DNA of 64,000 nt from positions 248,001-312,000 of the forward strand of contig SUXE01000001.1 of NCBI GenBank assembly GCA_015061115.1, read 5' to 3'. The translations under genes were made by a program, and so were the position numbers. The notes under the pieces are model-generated. The model made no database searches. It was not told where the DNA came from and was given only the letters and a program-made list of their open reading frames with translations. Each line of letters begins with the position of its first letter. Position 1 is the first letter of the stretch. Origin of the DNA: Bacteroidales bacterium (GTDB lineage Bacteria > Bacteroidota > Bacteroidia > Bacteroidales > Paludibacteraceae). Below, piece after piece: positions 55,240 through 64,000 of the stretch.

Positions 55240-57645
55240 ATGAAACACACTTTACTTACTATTGTTTTGACACTTGTGGGAATGTTGTTTTCCCCGGTAG
55301 TCGCTCGAGTGTATCATGCTACACCATATAAGTTTACTCAACCTGACGGAGATACTGTTACTGTCCGTCTTTTCGGTTCTGATTTATATATGGATGCGGA
55401 AAGTGAGGATGGATACACTCTTATACGTGATGAAGAGAATGGTTATATCTGTTATGCTATGCTTTCTGCCGACGGTAGGGAATATGCTTCATCAGGAATT
55501 AAGTTCAAAGGTGGAGTAGCACCGTCGGAAGTCGGTATGATTGTCAAACCGCATATCCGTTTGAAAGCGGAAAGACGAAATGAGATAATAGCAAGAAAAA
55601 AAAGTTTACTTGGACGGGATACAGACACTGCACCACGGTTGCGCGCAGCCACAGTTCTTCCTGATACTGTTTATGGTGTATGCTTGATGATCGATTTCGC
55701 CGACAGAAAATTCAAAGTGACACGTGATGAGGTGGAGATATATCTTAATTCAAGCGATAAGACAGTCTACGGAAACGCTCGTTCAATCAAAGAGCATTTT
55801 CGTTGGATGTCTGGTGGTAAGTTGACATATATCAACTATTTGCCTAAGGATATTTATCATGCTCCGAATAATTTCGAATATTATTCTCCTTCTGATGCTA
55901 CAGACTATACTACTGATCGTTTCTTTCCTGTTGTGACGGAGGCTCTGCTTGACATATCGAAAGAAAAGGATGGATTCGACCTTAACGACCTCACTTTTGA
56001 TGGTGTAAGAATTATGGCTATCAATATTTTTTATGCTGGAGCCGCTCCTGCGAAGTGGGCAACAGGACTCTGGCCGCATCAGGGAGGACATAAGTTCGAT
56101 CTAAAAAGCAAGTACAGCAACATATCAAATAGAAATTGGCATGCCTACCAGATGTCGAATCTTGACAAAGAATTGACTATGGGCACTTTTGTTCATGAAA
56201 ATGGACATTTGGTGCTTGGATTGCCTGACTTTTATTCTTTCGAAGATGAGAATCACGACAATAATATAGAGAAATTCAATATCGCCAATACTTTCTGGAC
56301 TCCTGACAATAAAAATCCAGAATTGCTTAATCCATATTCTATGGATGAACTTGGCTGGCTTTCTAACAAACAGGATATCACAAATATAAAGGATGGACGT
56401 ACGATCACAATAAAGCAGGAGGTTGGAAACGCCGCTGTGTTTTATGGAACAGGTGCGAATGCCAATGAACGCTATTATATTGAGGTGCGTGACAAACATT
56501 ATATGAACAATTACGCCAATAAGAATCTGGGAGTTATGATTTGGCATGTCAACACTGAAGGTGACAACAGATATGCTGGCAAACCAGAACTCCTTGATGG
56601 CCGTCCCGCAACATCAAAAAACTGTATGTGGAATTCAAAAAATGGTCCGGCTGTATTCGATGATAACAGTGATCCGAGCGCAAGATGGTATAACGGCAAT
56701 CCTAGCGGCATATATCTTTGGGATTTTTCGGAACCAGGCACTACAATGACTTTCCGTTGTGGAAATGAGTTGCCTTCTCTTTCTTTCATCACTGAGTATA
56801 TTCCAGATGGCGAGGCTGACACCGCTTATTATGTTGCATTGGAGGCAGAGGGTGGTGAACCTGATTATTCGTTTTCTTTGAAGGATGGTTACAATCTTCC
56901 TGCTGGTCTTGTCTTGAGCGATGATGGTATCATCTCAGGAACGCCTACAGAAGGATTTGATGGAAATGTCAGAATCGTATTGAAAGATGCAAAAGATAAT
57001 GAGGTAGAAAAAGAATTCTATCTGAAAATCAAGAAGATCGTTACTGTCAGAGAGTATTCTTTCGATGTCAATGTAGACGTGAATGATGGCTACGATGGTA
57101 CAATTGTTGATATTAATAATGACGAAATCTCCGACATTTTTGGAATCTCATTTTCAGAGTTGGTGTCAAGATTTGGAGGTGAAGTTTCTCTTTATTCGGT
57201 TGAAACCAATGGTGATGTGGTGAAAGATTTCACTGCAAACAATGGTTATTGGTACAATTTGAGTGGTAATGTTGAGAAGTGGAGCAATACCACTAAAACA
57301 GCGGCTGTGTATGTTGAAATCGATTTGGAAGGCAACGGAATGCATGTCGGCTTGTATCCTGGAAACACACAAGCTGGTGATTCATGTACGGTGAATCAGA
57401 TCATGATATATGAAGAGCAACAGATAATGTTGACTTACAATATCAAAGTGACAGACAGATCCAATCCTTCTGATGTTGAGAATGTACTTGTGATTCCGAC
57501 TGATGATGGCAACATTCGCGTCTACAATGAAAAAGGCCAATTCATCGGAAAAATTGAAGAGTTTTCCGATATCGAGAGATTGGGATTGACCCATGGCGTA
57601 TATATGTTGGAACAGTGTGGAAAGTGGTATAAAATTGTGAAATAA
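55240..57645 (+). CDS. M6-like secreted metalloprotease with T9SS sorting domain (paralogue 2)
   Basis: 801 residues. Signal peptide then YHATPYKFTQPDGDTVTVRL, aligned throughout with the protein at 49641-51752. The zinc site HENGH is at 319-323 in GTFVHENGHLVLGLPDFYSF. After the catalytic region come a putative Ig-like repeat (DTAYYVALEAEGGEPDYSFS), a second C-terminal beta domain absent from paralogue 1 (about residues 605-740) and the T9SS sorting domain ending GVYMLEQCGKWYKIVK. There is no Gly-Asp linker. A duplication with domain gain is the simplest reading. Confidence 0.88.
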   Translation: MKHTLLTIVLTLVGMLFSPVVARVYHATPYKFTQPDGDTVTVRLFGSDLYMDAESEDGYTLIRDEENGYICYAMLSADGREYASSGIKFKGGVAPSEVGMIVKPHIRLKAERRNEIIARKKSLLGRDTDTAPRLRAATVLPDTVYGVCLMIDFADRKFKVTRDEVEIYLNSSDKTVYGNARSIKEHFRWMSGGKLTYINYLPKDIYHAPNNFEYYSPSDATDYTTDRFFPVVTEALLDISKEKDGFDLNDLTFDGVRIMAINIFYAGAAPAKWATGLWPHQGGHKFDLKSKYSNISNRNWHAYQMSNLDKELTMGTFVHENGHLVLGLPDFYSFEDENHDNNIEKFNIANTFWTPDNKNPELLNPYSMDELGWLSNKQDITNIKDGRTITIKQEVGNAAVFYGTGANANERYYIEVRDKHYMNNYANKNLGVMIWHVNTEGDNRYAGKPELLDGRPATSKNCMWNSKNGPAVFDDNSDPSARWYNGNPSGIYLWDFSEPGTTMTFRCGNELPSLSFITEYIPDGEADTAYYVALEAEGGEPDYSFSLKDGYNLPAGLVLSDDGIISGTPTEGFDGNVRIVLKDAKDNEVEKEFYLKIKKIVTVREYSFDVNVDVNDGYDGTIVDINNDEISDIFGISFSELVSRFGGEVSLYSVETNGDVVKDFTANNGYWYNLSGNVEKWSNTTKTAAVYVEIDLEGNGMHVGLYPGNTQAGDSCTVNQIMIYEEQQIMLTYNIKVTDRSNPSDVENVLVIPTDDGNIRVYNEKGQFIGKIEEFSDIERLGLTHGVYMLEQCGKWYKIVK

Positions 57646-57662
57646 TTCGTTTTTCCTAAATG

Positions 57663-57699
57663 AAGGCGGGAATGTTATCTGTTGACATTCCTGCCTTTT
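57663..57699 (+). terminator. Terminator of the second M6 protease gene
   Basis: AAGGCGGGAATGT pairs with ACATTCCTGCCTT (one mismatch) and is followed by TTTT, 18 bases after the stop codon. Confidence 0.88.
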
Positions 57700-57825
57700 G
57701 CGTTTAAATACGTTTGTATTGTAACAAAAAGAGGTGCAAAAAATATATGGTGCGTAATTTGGTAGATATTTTGTTGTTGTGACGGATAAAATATTATTCA
57801 TTTGCGTAAACTAACATTTTGTGAT

Positions 57826-59739
57826 ATGAAAGGATTTGTCACTACTCTAATAACAACTGCTTTTTCAGCATCTATATTTGCTGGTGTTAATAAGCAAAAC
57901 TTCGATTTTGTGGTCGGGGTGGACGGTACATGGGCACAGGCTAAGGCTGCCGCAGAATCGTCTACAAAAGCTCGATACTACATATTTTTGCCTGATGGAC
58001 AGTATGATTTTGGCCGAATGACTGGTGATTCCAACCAGAAGACTACTTTTTCAAGAGCCAATGTGTCGTTGATCGGCCAGAGCATGGATGGTGTGGTATG
58101 TTATAATGCTCCTACGACGGAGGGAATTGGCGTGACTGCCACTCTTTATTTGAAGAAAGGTGGTATCTATATGCAGGATATCACGTTGAAAAACAATGGC
58201 TATGTCAATGTGAACGCATCTGCCAATCGTCTTGTGTGTTTGCAAGACGAGGGTGACAAGAACATCTACAAGAATGTGAAGATGCTTTCAGGTCAGGACA
58301 CATACTACACGACCAAGGCTGCACGACGCACATATCTTGAGGGTTGTGAGATTCACGGAACTGTGGATTTCATTTGTGGTGGCGGACAGGTCTATTTCAA
58401 CCGTTGTCTGCTATATTGTGAAAACCGTGCTAACGATGTTATCACAGCTCCTGGCGGAAACGGTGAACAGTTTGGATATGTATTTGAAAGTTGTACGATC
58501 GACGGTGCTATCTCTGACGGAAGTTTCACTCTGGGCAGAGCATGGCAGCAGAAACCAAGAGCTGTTTTCTTGAACACAACAATGAAGAAAAAACCTTCTG
58601 CGGCTGGGTGGGGTAATCCGATGAATACCTGTCCTGCATTGTTCGCAGAATACAACAGCAAGGATGTTTGGGGAAACGCTGTCGATTTGAGCCAGCGTCG
58701 TTCTTCTTACTCATGTAGTAAAGATGGTTCGACTGCAAATTTCAATCCTGTGCTGAATTCATGGGAGGCGTCGCAGTATACCATAAAAAATGTTGTGGGT
58801 TCTGACGGATGGGCTCCAGATGTTGACGCCACACTTGTTTCTGCTCGTCAACTTACTTCCAATGGCAATATGCTGTCGTGGAATGACGATGAGAATGCGA
58901 TGTGCTATTTCATTTTCTGTGATGGCAAGTATGTGGCAAACACCACACAATCAACATACATAGTAAACGGAGGCAATGTCAATTCCGTCTACACGGTGCG
59001 AGCTGCGAATGCGATGGGAGGATTGGGAGCCTCGTCTAATGGAGTGACTTTGGGTGGTGAGATCGTTCCTCCAGACACTCTTGATAATCCTGAACCATCT
59101 GAGAATGAGCATGTGTTCCATTTCGACAATGGCAAGACATCGATGAGAGAAGGTACGGATAAAGAAAATGTGTGGAGCTGTACGGATGACGGTTATACTG
59201 GATACAAATGGGAGATTTCTTCCCGTGACGATAAACCGGTACTTTATGGCAATGATGTGACATATCTTGGCAAGACATACAAAACATTCAAGGGTTCTAA
59301 CGGAGCTCAGGCAAAATTGACAATGCCGGATGGAGTCGCAGCGAAGAAAATCACATTTGTCGGATACACGAATGACGCGGAATTGCTATCAGTGTTGTCG
59401 GAGATAAATGGAGATTCCACCGTCTACTTGACTTTTGATAGAAACACTAGCAATTATGCATCGTCTCCAGCAATGATAACGTATGAGTTTTCTGAGCCAG
59501 TGTGCAAAGATTTCACATTCACGTTCAGTGTGAAGCAAGCCTGTTTCATTATCGCTTTAGACAGTGAGTTTTGCGACTGCGAGAAGAAGCAGAGCGGATC
59601 TGATCCTACATCGGTGGATTTGACAATCTCCGATGAAATGGGAAATTCTGAATATTACGACATTTATGGGAGAAAAGTGTCTCAACCTACTGCGGGAATA
59701 GTATATATCCATGCAGGAAAAAAGGTTATGATACGATAA
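57826..59739 (+). CDS. Pectinesterase (CE8) with fibronectin-like region and T9SS sorting domain
   Basis: About 637 residues from the ATG at 57826 (MKGFVTTLITTAFSASIFAG); an in-frame TTG at 57802 would spoil the signal peptide. The right-handed beta helix shows CE8 motifs: GQDTYYTTKAARRTYLEGCE, GTVDFICGGGQVYFNRC (catalytic Asp in VDFI) and TLGRAWQQKPRAVFLNT (substrate Arg and Trp). Residues about 340-410 look like fibronectin type III (LVSARQLTSNGNMLSWND). Then a beta domain, and a sorting end YYDIYGRKVSQPTAGIVYIH. It removes methyl esters from pectin outside the cell. No pectate lyase is in the window. Confidence 0.9.
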   Translation: MKGFVTTLITTAFSASIFAGVNKQNFDFVVGVDGTWAQAKAAAESSTKARYYIFLPDGQYDFGRMTGDSNQKTTFSRANVSLIGQSMDGVVCYNAPTTEGIGVTATLYLKKGGIYMQDITLKNNGYVNVNASANRLVCLQDEGDKNIYKNVKMLSGQDTYYTTKAARRTYLEGCEIHGTVDFICGGGQVYFNRCLLYCENRANDVITAPGGNGEQFGYVFESCTIDGAISDGSFTLGRAWQQKPRAVFLNTTMKKKPSAAGWGNPMNTCPALFAEYNSKDVWGNAVDLSQRRSSYSCSKDGSTANFNPVLNSWEASQYTIKNVVGSDGWAPDVDATLVSARQLTSNGNMLSWNDDENAMCYFIFCDGKYVANTTQSTYIVNGGNVNSVYTVRAANAMGGLGASSNGVTLGGEIVPPDTLDNPEPSENEHVFHFDNGKTSMREGTDKENVWSCTDDGYTGYKWEISSRDDKPVLYGNDVTYLGKTYKTFKGSNGAQAKLTMPDGVAAKKITFVGYTNDAELLSVLSEINGDSTVYLTFDRNTSNYASSPAMITYEFSEPVCKDFTFTFSVKQACFIIALDSEFCDCEKKQSGSDPTSVDLTISDEMGNSEYYDIYGRKVSQPTAGIVYIHAGKKVMIR

Positions 59740-59814
59740 TCTTTTACGTTTGATACGGAAATCCTATAATGTTAGCATTTTTATACTTAAATTTGCAACA
59801 TAAATGAAAAGCTT

Positions 59815-61221
59815 ATGAGGTATTTCTCTAACATATTGCTACTATTGATTTCGTTGTTCGCACAAATGCCGGTTTCGGCAGCCAGTGTGAACCCGAATGA
59901 TTTCATCATAAAGCATGGAAAAGGATCGGCGTATCAAACAGTTATGTCGGGAGACTCTATTGAGCCTTTTTATTACGAGTATGAGGAAGGAGTTGTGATC
60001 GATCATGTGCAGGTGCCAGATGCGATTTTCACTGTATATCATGATTTTGAAAATCGTAGAATATATCTGTCTGGAATCGCTGGAGGTCCTACTAAGTCAT
60101 ACGAAATAAGAATATGGGGTCTGGTGACAAATGATTCTTTAACTAAAGAAAGAATTAGTCGTCCTGGAAAATTGACTGTATTGAGACCTTATCTAGAGAC
60201 AGAAAAAAAGAATTTTGAAACAGATACTGAGACGATACTTGATCCTATCAGAATTGACTATACAAAGTTCACATACTCTGTTTGGACATCAGAACTTCCT
60301 GCTGGTATGAAGCTCGTAAAGGGTGATGATCATTGTGAGATCGTGTCGACGGAGACTTTGCCATCTGGAACATACAGCTTCAAGGTTTATGGAGCAGACT
60401 CATTGTACTATTCGAAAGATTCGATTATCGTTTGTGATGAGCCAGTCAAGTCGATTGATACAATGAAGTTCCATCCGAAAACATATTGTGATTCAATCGA
60501 ATTCAAGATAAATGTGTATGAAGGAGGATTGAAAAAGATCGGAACAGGAGGAACGAAGCAGGTTGTTGAGCTTGGCGACTCGATTGAAAAGTTCGGATTC
60601 GAATGGTTGGCTCCAGGAAAACTTACCAATGAGCCTATCACTCCAGGTTTGGAGATGGTGATTGACTCCTCAAAGCATGATATCTGGATTCAGGGAGCAC
60701 CGACAGAATTGGGAGTTCATGATTTTGATATCGCTTACGAGACACAGTTCTCATTCGTAGTCTACAACATCGAAGTGGCGGTATTGCGAGAGATACGTCC
60801 GATTATCGAGGCTTTGGATGAGACTACATTGAGCCAGGTTGTTTCTGTTGGCGACATGATTAATGGAATAGAGCTTTCATACTATAACTCCGACTCTGTA
60901 TGGGTGGAAGGATTGCCAAAGGGCGTCTCAAGTATGATAGATGAAGAAGAGGAGCAGATTTCAATTTATGGAACACTGGAGGAAAGTGGAACATACGAGG
61001 TTAAGGTTCATGCTCGTAATGAAAGGCATGAGACGGAATTGAAAATCTCACTTTCTACATCTGACAAGACAGGAGGTCTTTCTGGAATTGATGACGTGTT
61101 GTCTGAGAATGAAGGAGGAAGAGTTGTTGTATATGACATTTATGGACGACGAGTGTCACCTGAAAATATGGGTACAAACACCGTCTACATTATAAAAAAG
61201 AAAATTGTTATACGAAAATAA
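59815..61221 (+). CDS. Unknown secreted repeat protein with T9SS sorting domain
   Basis: 468 residues. Signal peptide (ISLFAQMPVSAAS). The body is made of beta-rich repeats that share a pattern of VmsGDSIEPFYYEYEEG (about 40), VELGDSIEKFGFEWLAPGK (about 250) and VSVGDMINGIELSYYNSDS (about 345), each followed by a strand with a Gly-Leu or Pro-x-Gly turn, suggesting Ig-like modules. The C-terminus VVVYDIYGRRVSPENM ... VYIIKKKIVIRK is a sorting domain. No catalytic motif is visible. Possible roles are adhesion or glycan binding, in line with the polysaccharide-degrading neighbours, but this is a guess. Confidence 0.7.
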   Translation: MRYFSNILLLLISLFAQMPVSAASVNPNDFIIKHGKGSAYQTVMSGDSIEPFYYEYEEGVVIDHVQVPDAIFTVYHDFENRRIYLSGIAGGPTKSYEIRIWGLVTNDSLTKERISRPGKLTVLRPYLETEKKNFETDTETILDPIRIDYTKFTYSVWTSELPAGMKLVKGDDHCEIVSTETLPSGTYSFKVYGADSLYYSKDSIIVCDEPVKSIDTMKFHPKTYCDSIEFKINVYEGGLKKIGTGGTKQVVELGDSIEKFGFEWLAPGKLTNEPITPGLEMVIDSSKHDIWIQGAPTELGVHDFDIAYETQFSFVVYNIEVAVLREIRPIIEALDETTLSQVVSVGDMINGIELSYYNSDSVWVEGLPKGVSSMIDEEEEQISIYGTLEESGTYEVKVHARNERHETELKISLSTSDKTGGLSGIDDVLSENEGGRVVVYDIYGRRVSPENMGTNTVYIIKKKIVIRK

Positions 61222-61241
61222 TTTCATTGATGTATTAATAA

Positions 61242-61280
61242 GAGGTTCCTGAGCGTGAGTTTAGGGACTTTTTTGTTTTT
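61242..61280 (+). terminator. Terminator of the secreted repeat protein gene
   Basis: GTTCCTGA pairs imperfectly with TTTAGGGAC around a 7-base loop, then TTTTTTGTTTTT. Confidence 0.8.
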
Positions 61281-61308
61281 AAAATTCAATTTTCACTTGT
61301 GTCTTTGA

Positions 61309-61482
61309 GAAGAAAACAGAAAACGTGCCATATATGAACAACTTCGTTGTGGCACTGGAAAACATGTCATGGATGACATTGAAAACAGCTTAACGCATAA
61401 AACAAAATGGGAGAAAACATTCCCTATTGTTTGTGTTTCTTCATTAAGAGATGCGATAAATTCCATGTTTGCAAAAGGTTAA
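61309..61482 (+). pseudogene. Possible 3' remnant of a gene
   Basis: A 57-codon open frame without a suitable start, containing YEQLRCGTGKHVMDDIENSL and WEKTFPIVCVSSLRDAINSM before its stop. Composition looks protein-like, unlike the flanking AT-rich sequence. It could be the leftover tail of a deleted gene. Nothing else is seen between 61283 and 61661 except the promoter region of the next operon. Confidence 0.35.
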
Positions 61483-61661
61483 TGAAATTTGAAAAAATAT
61501 TTAATCATTATTTTATGTTGCTATATTTTGTGATATGACAAACAAGTTATACGTTGAAAATTATATTTATTGATAGTCTTTTGTCGTGACTTAGACTTTA
61601 TTAATAATATTAATTTATTAATTTTGCAGTAATTTGTAATGTTTCAACAAAAAAGGGCTTT

Positions 61662-62729
61662 ATGGATCTAGAAATAAGAACTTTTTCTGAACTCAATTTA
61701 GAAGATTCTTTTTTTGACAGCCTAAAGGATAGTTATCCAGAATTTTCAACTTGGTTCAATAAAAAGGCTGAAAAAGGAGAGTCAGCATATGTTTTTTTTG
61801 ACGATGATGGTCATATTCTAGACTTTCTTTACCTCAAAATAGAAGAGGAAGCCATAAATGATATTTTTCCTCCTTTTATTGCAAAAAAAAGATTGAAAGT
61901 TGGCACATTCAAAATTTTACCAAGACACTCTCGCCGAGGTGAACGCTTTATGAAAAAAATAATGGATCGTGCCATTGCAGAAGATGTTGATGAAATATAT
62001 GTTACAATATATCCCAAAGATGAACTTCTGTATTTGATAAAATCTTTTGAGAATTATGGGTTCAAACACGTTGCAGACAAAGATCATAAAGAGCGTGGAA
62101 AAGAATATGTTTTGGTAAAAGACATGCGAAAACACGTCGGAGATATTCTCAAGGATTACCCATTTGTAAACAAAAAAAATGTAGATAAACGACTTTTGGC
62201 AATCAAACCAAATTATCATACATCTTTGTTCCCTGATTCTATCTTGAAAACGGAGGATCCATATGACTTAGTGAAAGATATTAGTCCAACGAACTCTATA
62301 TATAAAATATATATATGTTGGATGAAAGATGTAGATCAATTAAAAAAAGGGGATATAATTCTCATTTATCGAACTAATGATGGGCTTGGATATGCCAATT
62401 ATCGAAGTGTCATTACATCCGTTTGTACTGTTTATGAAGTAAAATCATTTCTAGATTTTAAGGATAAAGATGATTTCATTAAATACACTAATAAATATTC
62501 TATTTTTTCTCCTGAGGATCTCGGAAAATGGTTTGACTACAAAAATAATTTTACTGTTATCAAAATGTTGTATAATGTGGCATTAACAAGAAAAGTCATT
62601 AGAAAGACATTATTAGAACAAGTAGGTATGGATCAAAATGCCTATTGGGGATTTTTACCTATTACGGATGAACAATTTAATCAAATAATGGAATTAGGTG
62701 AAGCAAATGAACGCTATTTTATCGATTAA
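61662..62729 (+). CDS. GNAT acetyltransferase fused to a PUA/EVE-like domain
   Basis: 355 residues. The N-terminal part (1 to about 160) has a GNAT pattern: SAYVFFDDDGHILDFLYLKI, a KVGTFKILPRHSRRGERFMK acetyl-CoA loop (R/Q-x-x-G/R-x-G/R-like) and YGFKHVADKDHKERGKEYVL. The C-terminal part (about 190-355) resembles the small-domain PUA/EVE fold: YKIYICWMKDVDQLKKGDII, LIYRTNDGLGYANYRSVITS and a terminal YWGFLPITDEQFNQIMELG. It overlaps the ASCH gene by 23 bases. Such GNAT-PUA proteins occur sporadically in variable regions and some relate to modification of tRNA or other RNA. The exact substrate is unknown. Confidence 0.65.
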   Translation: MDLEIRTFSELNLEDSFFDSLKDSYPEFSTWFNKKAEKGESAYVFFDDDGHILDFLYLKIEEEAINDIFPPFIAKKRLKVGTFKILPRHSRRGERFMKKIMDRAIAEDVDEIYVTIYPKDELLYLIKSFENYGFKHVADKDHKERGKEYVLVKDMRKHVGDILKDYPFVNKKNVDKRLLAIKPNYHTSLFPDSILKTEDPYDLVKDISPTNSIYKIYICWMKDVDQLKKGDIILIYRTNDGLGYANYRSVITSVCTVYEVKSFLDFKDKDDFIKYTNKYSIFSPEDLGKWFDYKNNFTVIKMLYNVALTRKVIRKTLLEQVGMDQNAYWGFLPITDEQFNQIMELGEANERYFID

Positions 62730-63117
62730 ACCGCAATTTGTCAGAGAAATAGTTGCTGGTCGTAAAATATATGAATTTCGCAAAAAAGGATTCAAAAAAC
62801 ATGTAAAGAAAATTTACGTGTATGCATCATCTCCGATTTGTCGAATTGTTGGCGAATTTAAGCTTGGACAAATACTTGAAGGAAAACCTGAAGATATTTG
62901 GACTTTGACAAATAAAGATGCAGGGATTTCCAAAGAATATTTTGATGATTATTATTTCAACAAGGAGATTGCATTTGCTTTAGAAATAAAATCATTCATT
63001 GAATATGAAAAACCAATAAATCCATATAAAGCATTATCTCATTTTTCTCCTCCTCAATCTTTTTGTTATGTAGGAAATGAACTTTTGGAAATGAATGGGA
63101 ATAGTTTTTTTTCATAA
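62707..63117 (+). CDS. ASCH/PUA-like RNA-binding domain protein
   Basis: About 136 residues from the ATG at 62707; an in-frame GTG at 62698 is possible. Starts MNAILSIKPQFVREIVAGRK then YEFRKKGFKK, typical of ASCH domains, with IYVYASSPICRIVGEFKLGQ and FCYVGNELLE. ASCH proteins bind or modify RNA and nucleosides (some are acetylcytidine hydrolases, others nucleases). Its pairing with a PUA-like GNAT suggests a shared substrate. It overlaps that gene by 23 bases and is 3 bases from the kinase gene. Confidence 0.78.
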   Translation: MNAILSIKPQFVREIVAGRKIYEFRKKGFKKHVKKIYVYASSPICRIVGEFKLGQILEGKPEDIWTLTNKDAGISKEYFDDYYFNKEIAFALEIKSFIEYEKPINPYKALSHFSPPQSFCYVGNELLEMNGNSFFS

Positions 63118-63120
63118 AAG

Positions 63121-63642
63121 TTGAATGGCATGTCGAAGTTAAAAATATTCGTTGGTGGAATACATGGATCAGGCAAAGGAACTATCTGTTCTTTGCTTGT
63201 AGACAAATTGGGAGCTATTTACATTTCTGCCAGTAAACTTCTACATTGGGATAGGAAATCAAAACAAGTAGATGATGTTTCAGAGAATCAGCGTATCTTA
63301 ACAGAACTTTTAATAGAGAATACAAAGCTGGATTCTTCTTACATCATTGATGGTCACTTCGCATTATGGAATATAGATAAACATTGTGAAGAAGTTCCTA
63401 TTGACACTTTTTTGCCGCTAGATCTAAAAGCCATTGTTCTTACTACTTGTAATCCAGAAGTGATACAAGACAGACTTTTTAATAGAGACAAGATATCTTA
63501 TAAATTAGAAGAAATTAAAGAACTTCAAGAATTAGAGGAAAAGCGTGCAAAAGTCGTGTCGGAATATCTTAATATTCCATTATTCTTCATTGATACAACC
63601 AGAGATTTTGATTTAGAAGTGTTAAAAAAAATAATGCTATGA
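63121..63642 (+). CDS. P-loop nucleoside/nucleotide kinase-like ATPase
   Basis: 173 residues. Walker A VGGIHGSGKGTICSLLVDKL, then YISASKLLHWD, SYIIDGHFALWNI (Walker B-like with Asp-Gly-His) and CNPEVIQDRLFNRDK as a possible lid. It resembles adenylate-kinase-like AAA_17/AAA_33 ATPases of unknown substrate. A start at Met4 (MSKLKIFVGG) fits better with a ribosome site and alternative starts are close. It overlaps the next gene by 4 bases (ATGA), so the operon continues. Confidence 0.75.
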   Translation: MNGMSKLKIFVGGIHGSGKGTICSLLVDKLGAIYISASKLLHWDRKSKQVDDVSENQRILTELLIENTKLDSSYIIDGHFALWNIDKHCEEVPIDTFLPLDLKAIVLTTCNPEVIQDRLFNRDKISYKLEEIKELQELEEKRAKVVSEYLNIPLFFIDTTRDFDLEVLKKIML

Positions 63643-64000
63643 ATACGTATACTAGGGAAAATATTCAGTCGTCCATGCTTAAACGTGTTGTTTTTCGCAT
63701 AGATTTTTCGGGAGAAACAGATTTACAATCGTTCATCAATAGACTCAAACAACAAGAATTTTTAAAAAACGCTTTCGGTCAATTTGCGATTATTCCCAAA
63801 CGAAACATTAGCGTTAGTTTCAAGCCTAAAGATATAGTAGAAGGTCAACTTCCATATGCCGAAGCACAAAATAGTATTTTGTATAGGTTTTATGACTGTA
63901 AAATACAAGATAATCCAAAGGTAACATTAGATTTAGATACAGATTCAATTACATTAGTTGTTAATTGTGAAGATAAATATCAAGGTAGTTCGGAATATAC
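63639..64000 (+). CDS. TIGR04255-like protein, N-terminal part (cut by the window edge)
   Basis: At least 120 residues, beginning MNTYTRENIQSSMLKRVVFR then IDFSGETDLQSFINRLKQQE, and a strand VTLDLDTDSITLVVNCEDKY. This start and strand order resemble TIGR04255, a sporadic family often found in islands beside toxin-antitoxin or defence genes. The ATG overlaps the kinase stop (ATGA). The C-terminal half is beyond the window, so the match is tentative. Confidence 0.5.
   Translation, partial: MNTYTRENIQSSMLKRVVFRIDFSGETDLQSFINRLKQQEFLKNAFGQFAIIPKRNISVSFKPKDIVEGQLPYAEAQNSILYRFYDCKIQDNPKVTLDLDTDSITLVVNCEDKYQGSSEY

Overview
The window is a Bacteroidales chromosome segment, probably Prevotella-like. 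The evidence is Bacteroidetes-type promoters (TAnnTTTG -7 boxes), SusC/BtuB-style TonB receptors, secreted proteins ending in type IX secretion (T9SS) sorting domains, a DUF4625 lipoprotein, and Bacteroidetes gene fusions in the B12 pathway. No integrase, transposase, rRNA or tRNA was recognised.

Layout. 1-4.0 kb: the 5' part of cysK, then a minus-strand metal-uptake-like operon (His/Cys-rich protein, TonB receptor, His/Asp-rich DUF4625 lipoprotein). 4.18-10.38 kb: a CRISPR array of 84 repeats of 37 bp with 83 spacers (79 distinct), read on the minus strand. 10.4-14.4 kb: leader, then in transcription order three micro-ORFs, a zinc-ribbon protein, a very acidic 60-aa protein, cas1, a BT4734-like primase-polymerase (CAPP type) and cas2. 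14.8-17.6 kb: WYL regulator, small ring-nuclease-like protein, Card1/Can2-type cOA-activated nuclease and a small membrane protein. 18.1-26.4 kb: type III effector operon (cas6, HD-less cas10 with GGDD, Csm3-like Cas7, csx10, tandem Cas7-Cas7, TIGR04423, TIGR03986), best read as type III-D-like. 26.6-49.1 kb: a cobalamin riboswitch followed by about 20 co-directional B12 genes. This block is flanked by direct copies of a terminator element, one of which carries a 19-aa micro-gene. 49.6-61.2 kb: T9SS cargo (two M6 metalloproteases, a GH16 glucanase, a pectinesterase, an unknown repeat protein) plus an outer-membrane barrel. 61.6-64 kb: a compact operon of GNAT+PUA-like, ASCH, P-loop kinase and TIGR04255 proteins, cut by the window end.

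How it works together. The type III complex should recognise invader RNA and, since Cas10 keeps GGDD but lacks HD, act mainly by making cyclic oligoadenylate. Card1 would be the main effector, the small protein beside it a possible off-switch, and the membrane protein a possible second effector. The adaptation operon is the most unusual part. It joins Cas1 and Cas2 (the latter with a 63-residue N-terminal extension) to a primase-polymerase, two small unknown proteins and three translationally coupled peptides. Its array contains many self-complementary spacers, including three families of related hairpins that appear to have been sampled more than once. These sequence facts suggest acquisition from structured or single-stranded nucleic acid, which is an inference. 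The B12 block encodes most of the anaerobic pathway plus uptake and salvage, but shows no cbiL, no uroporphyrinogen methyltransferase and a split cbiA.
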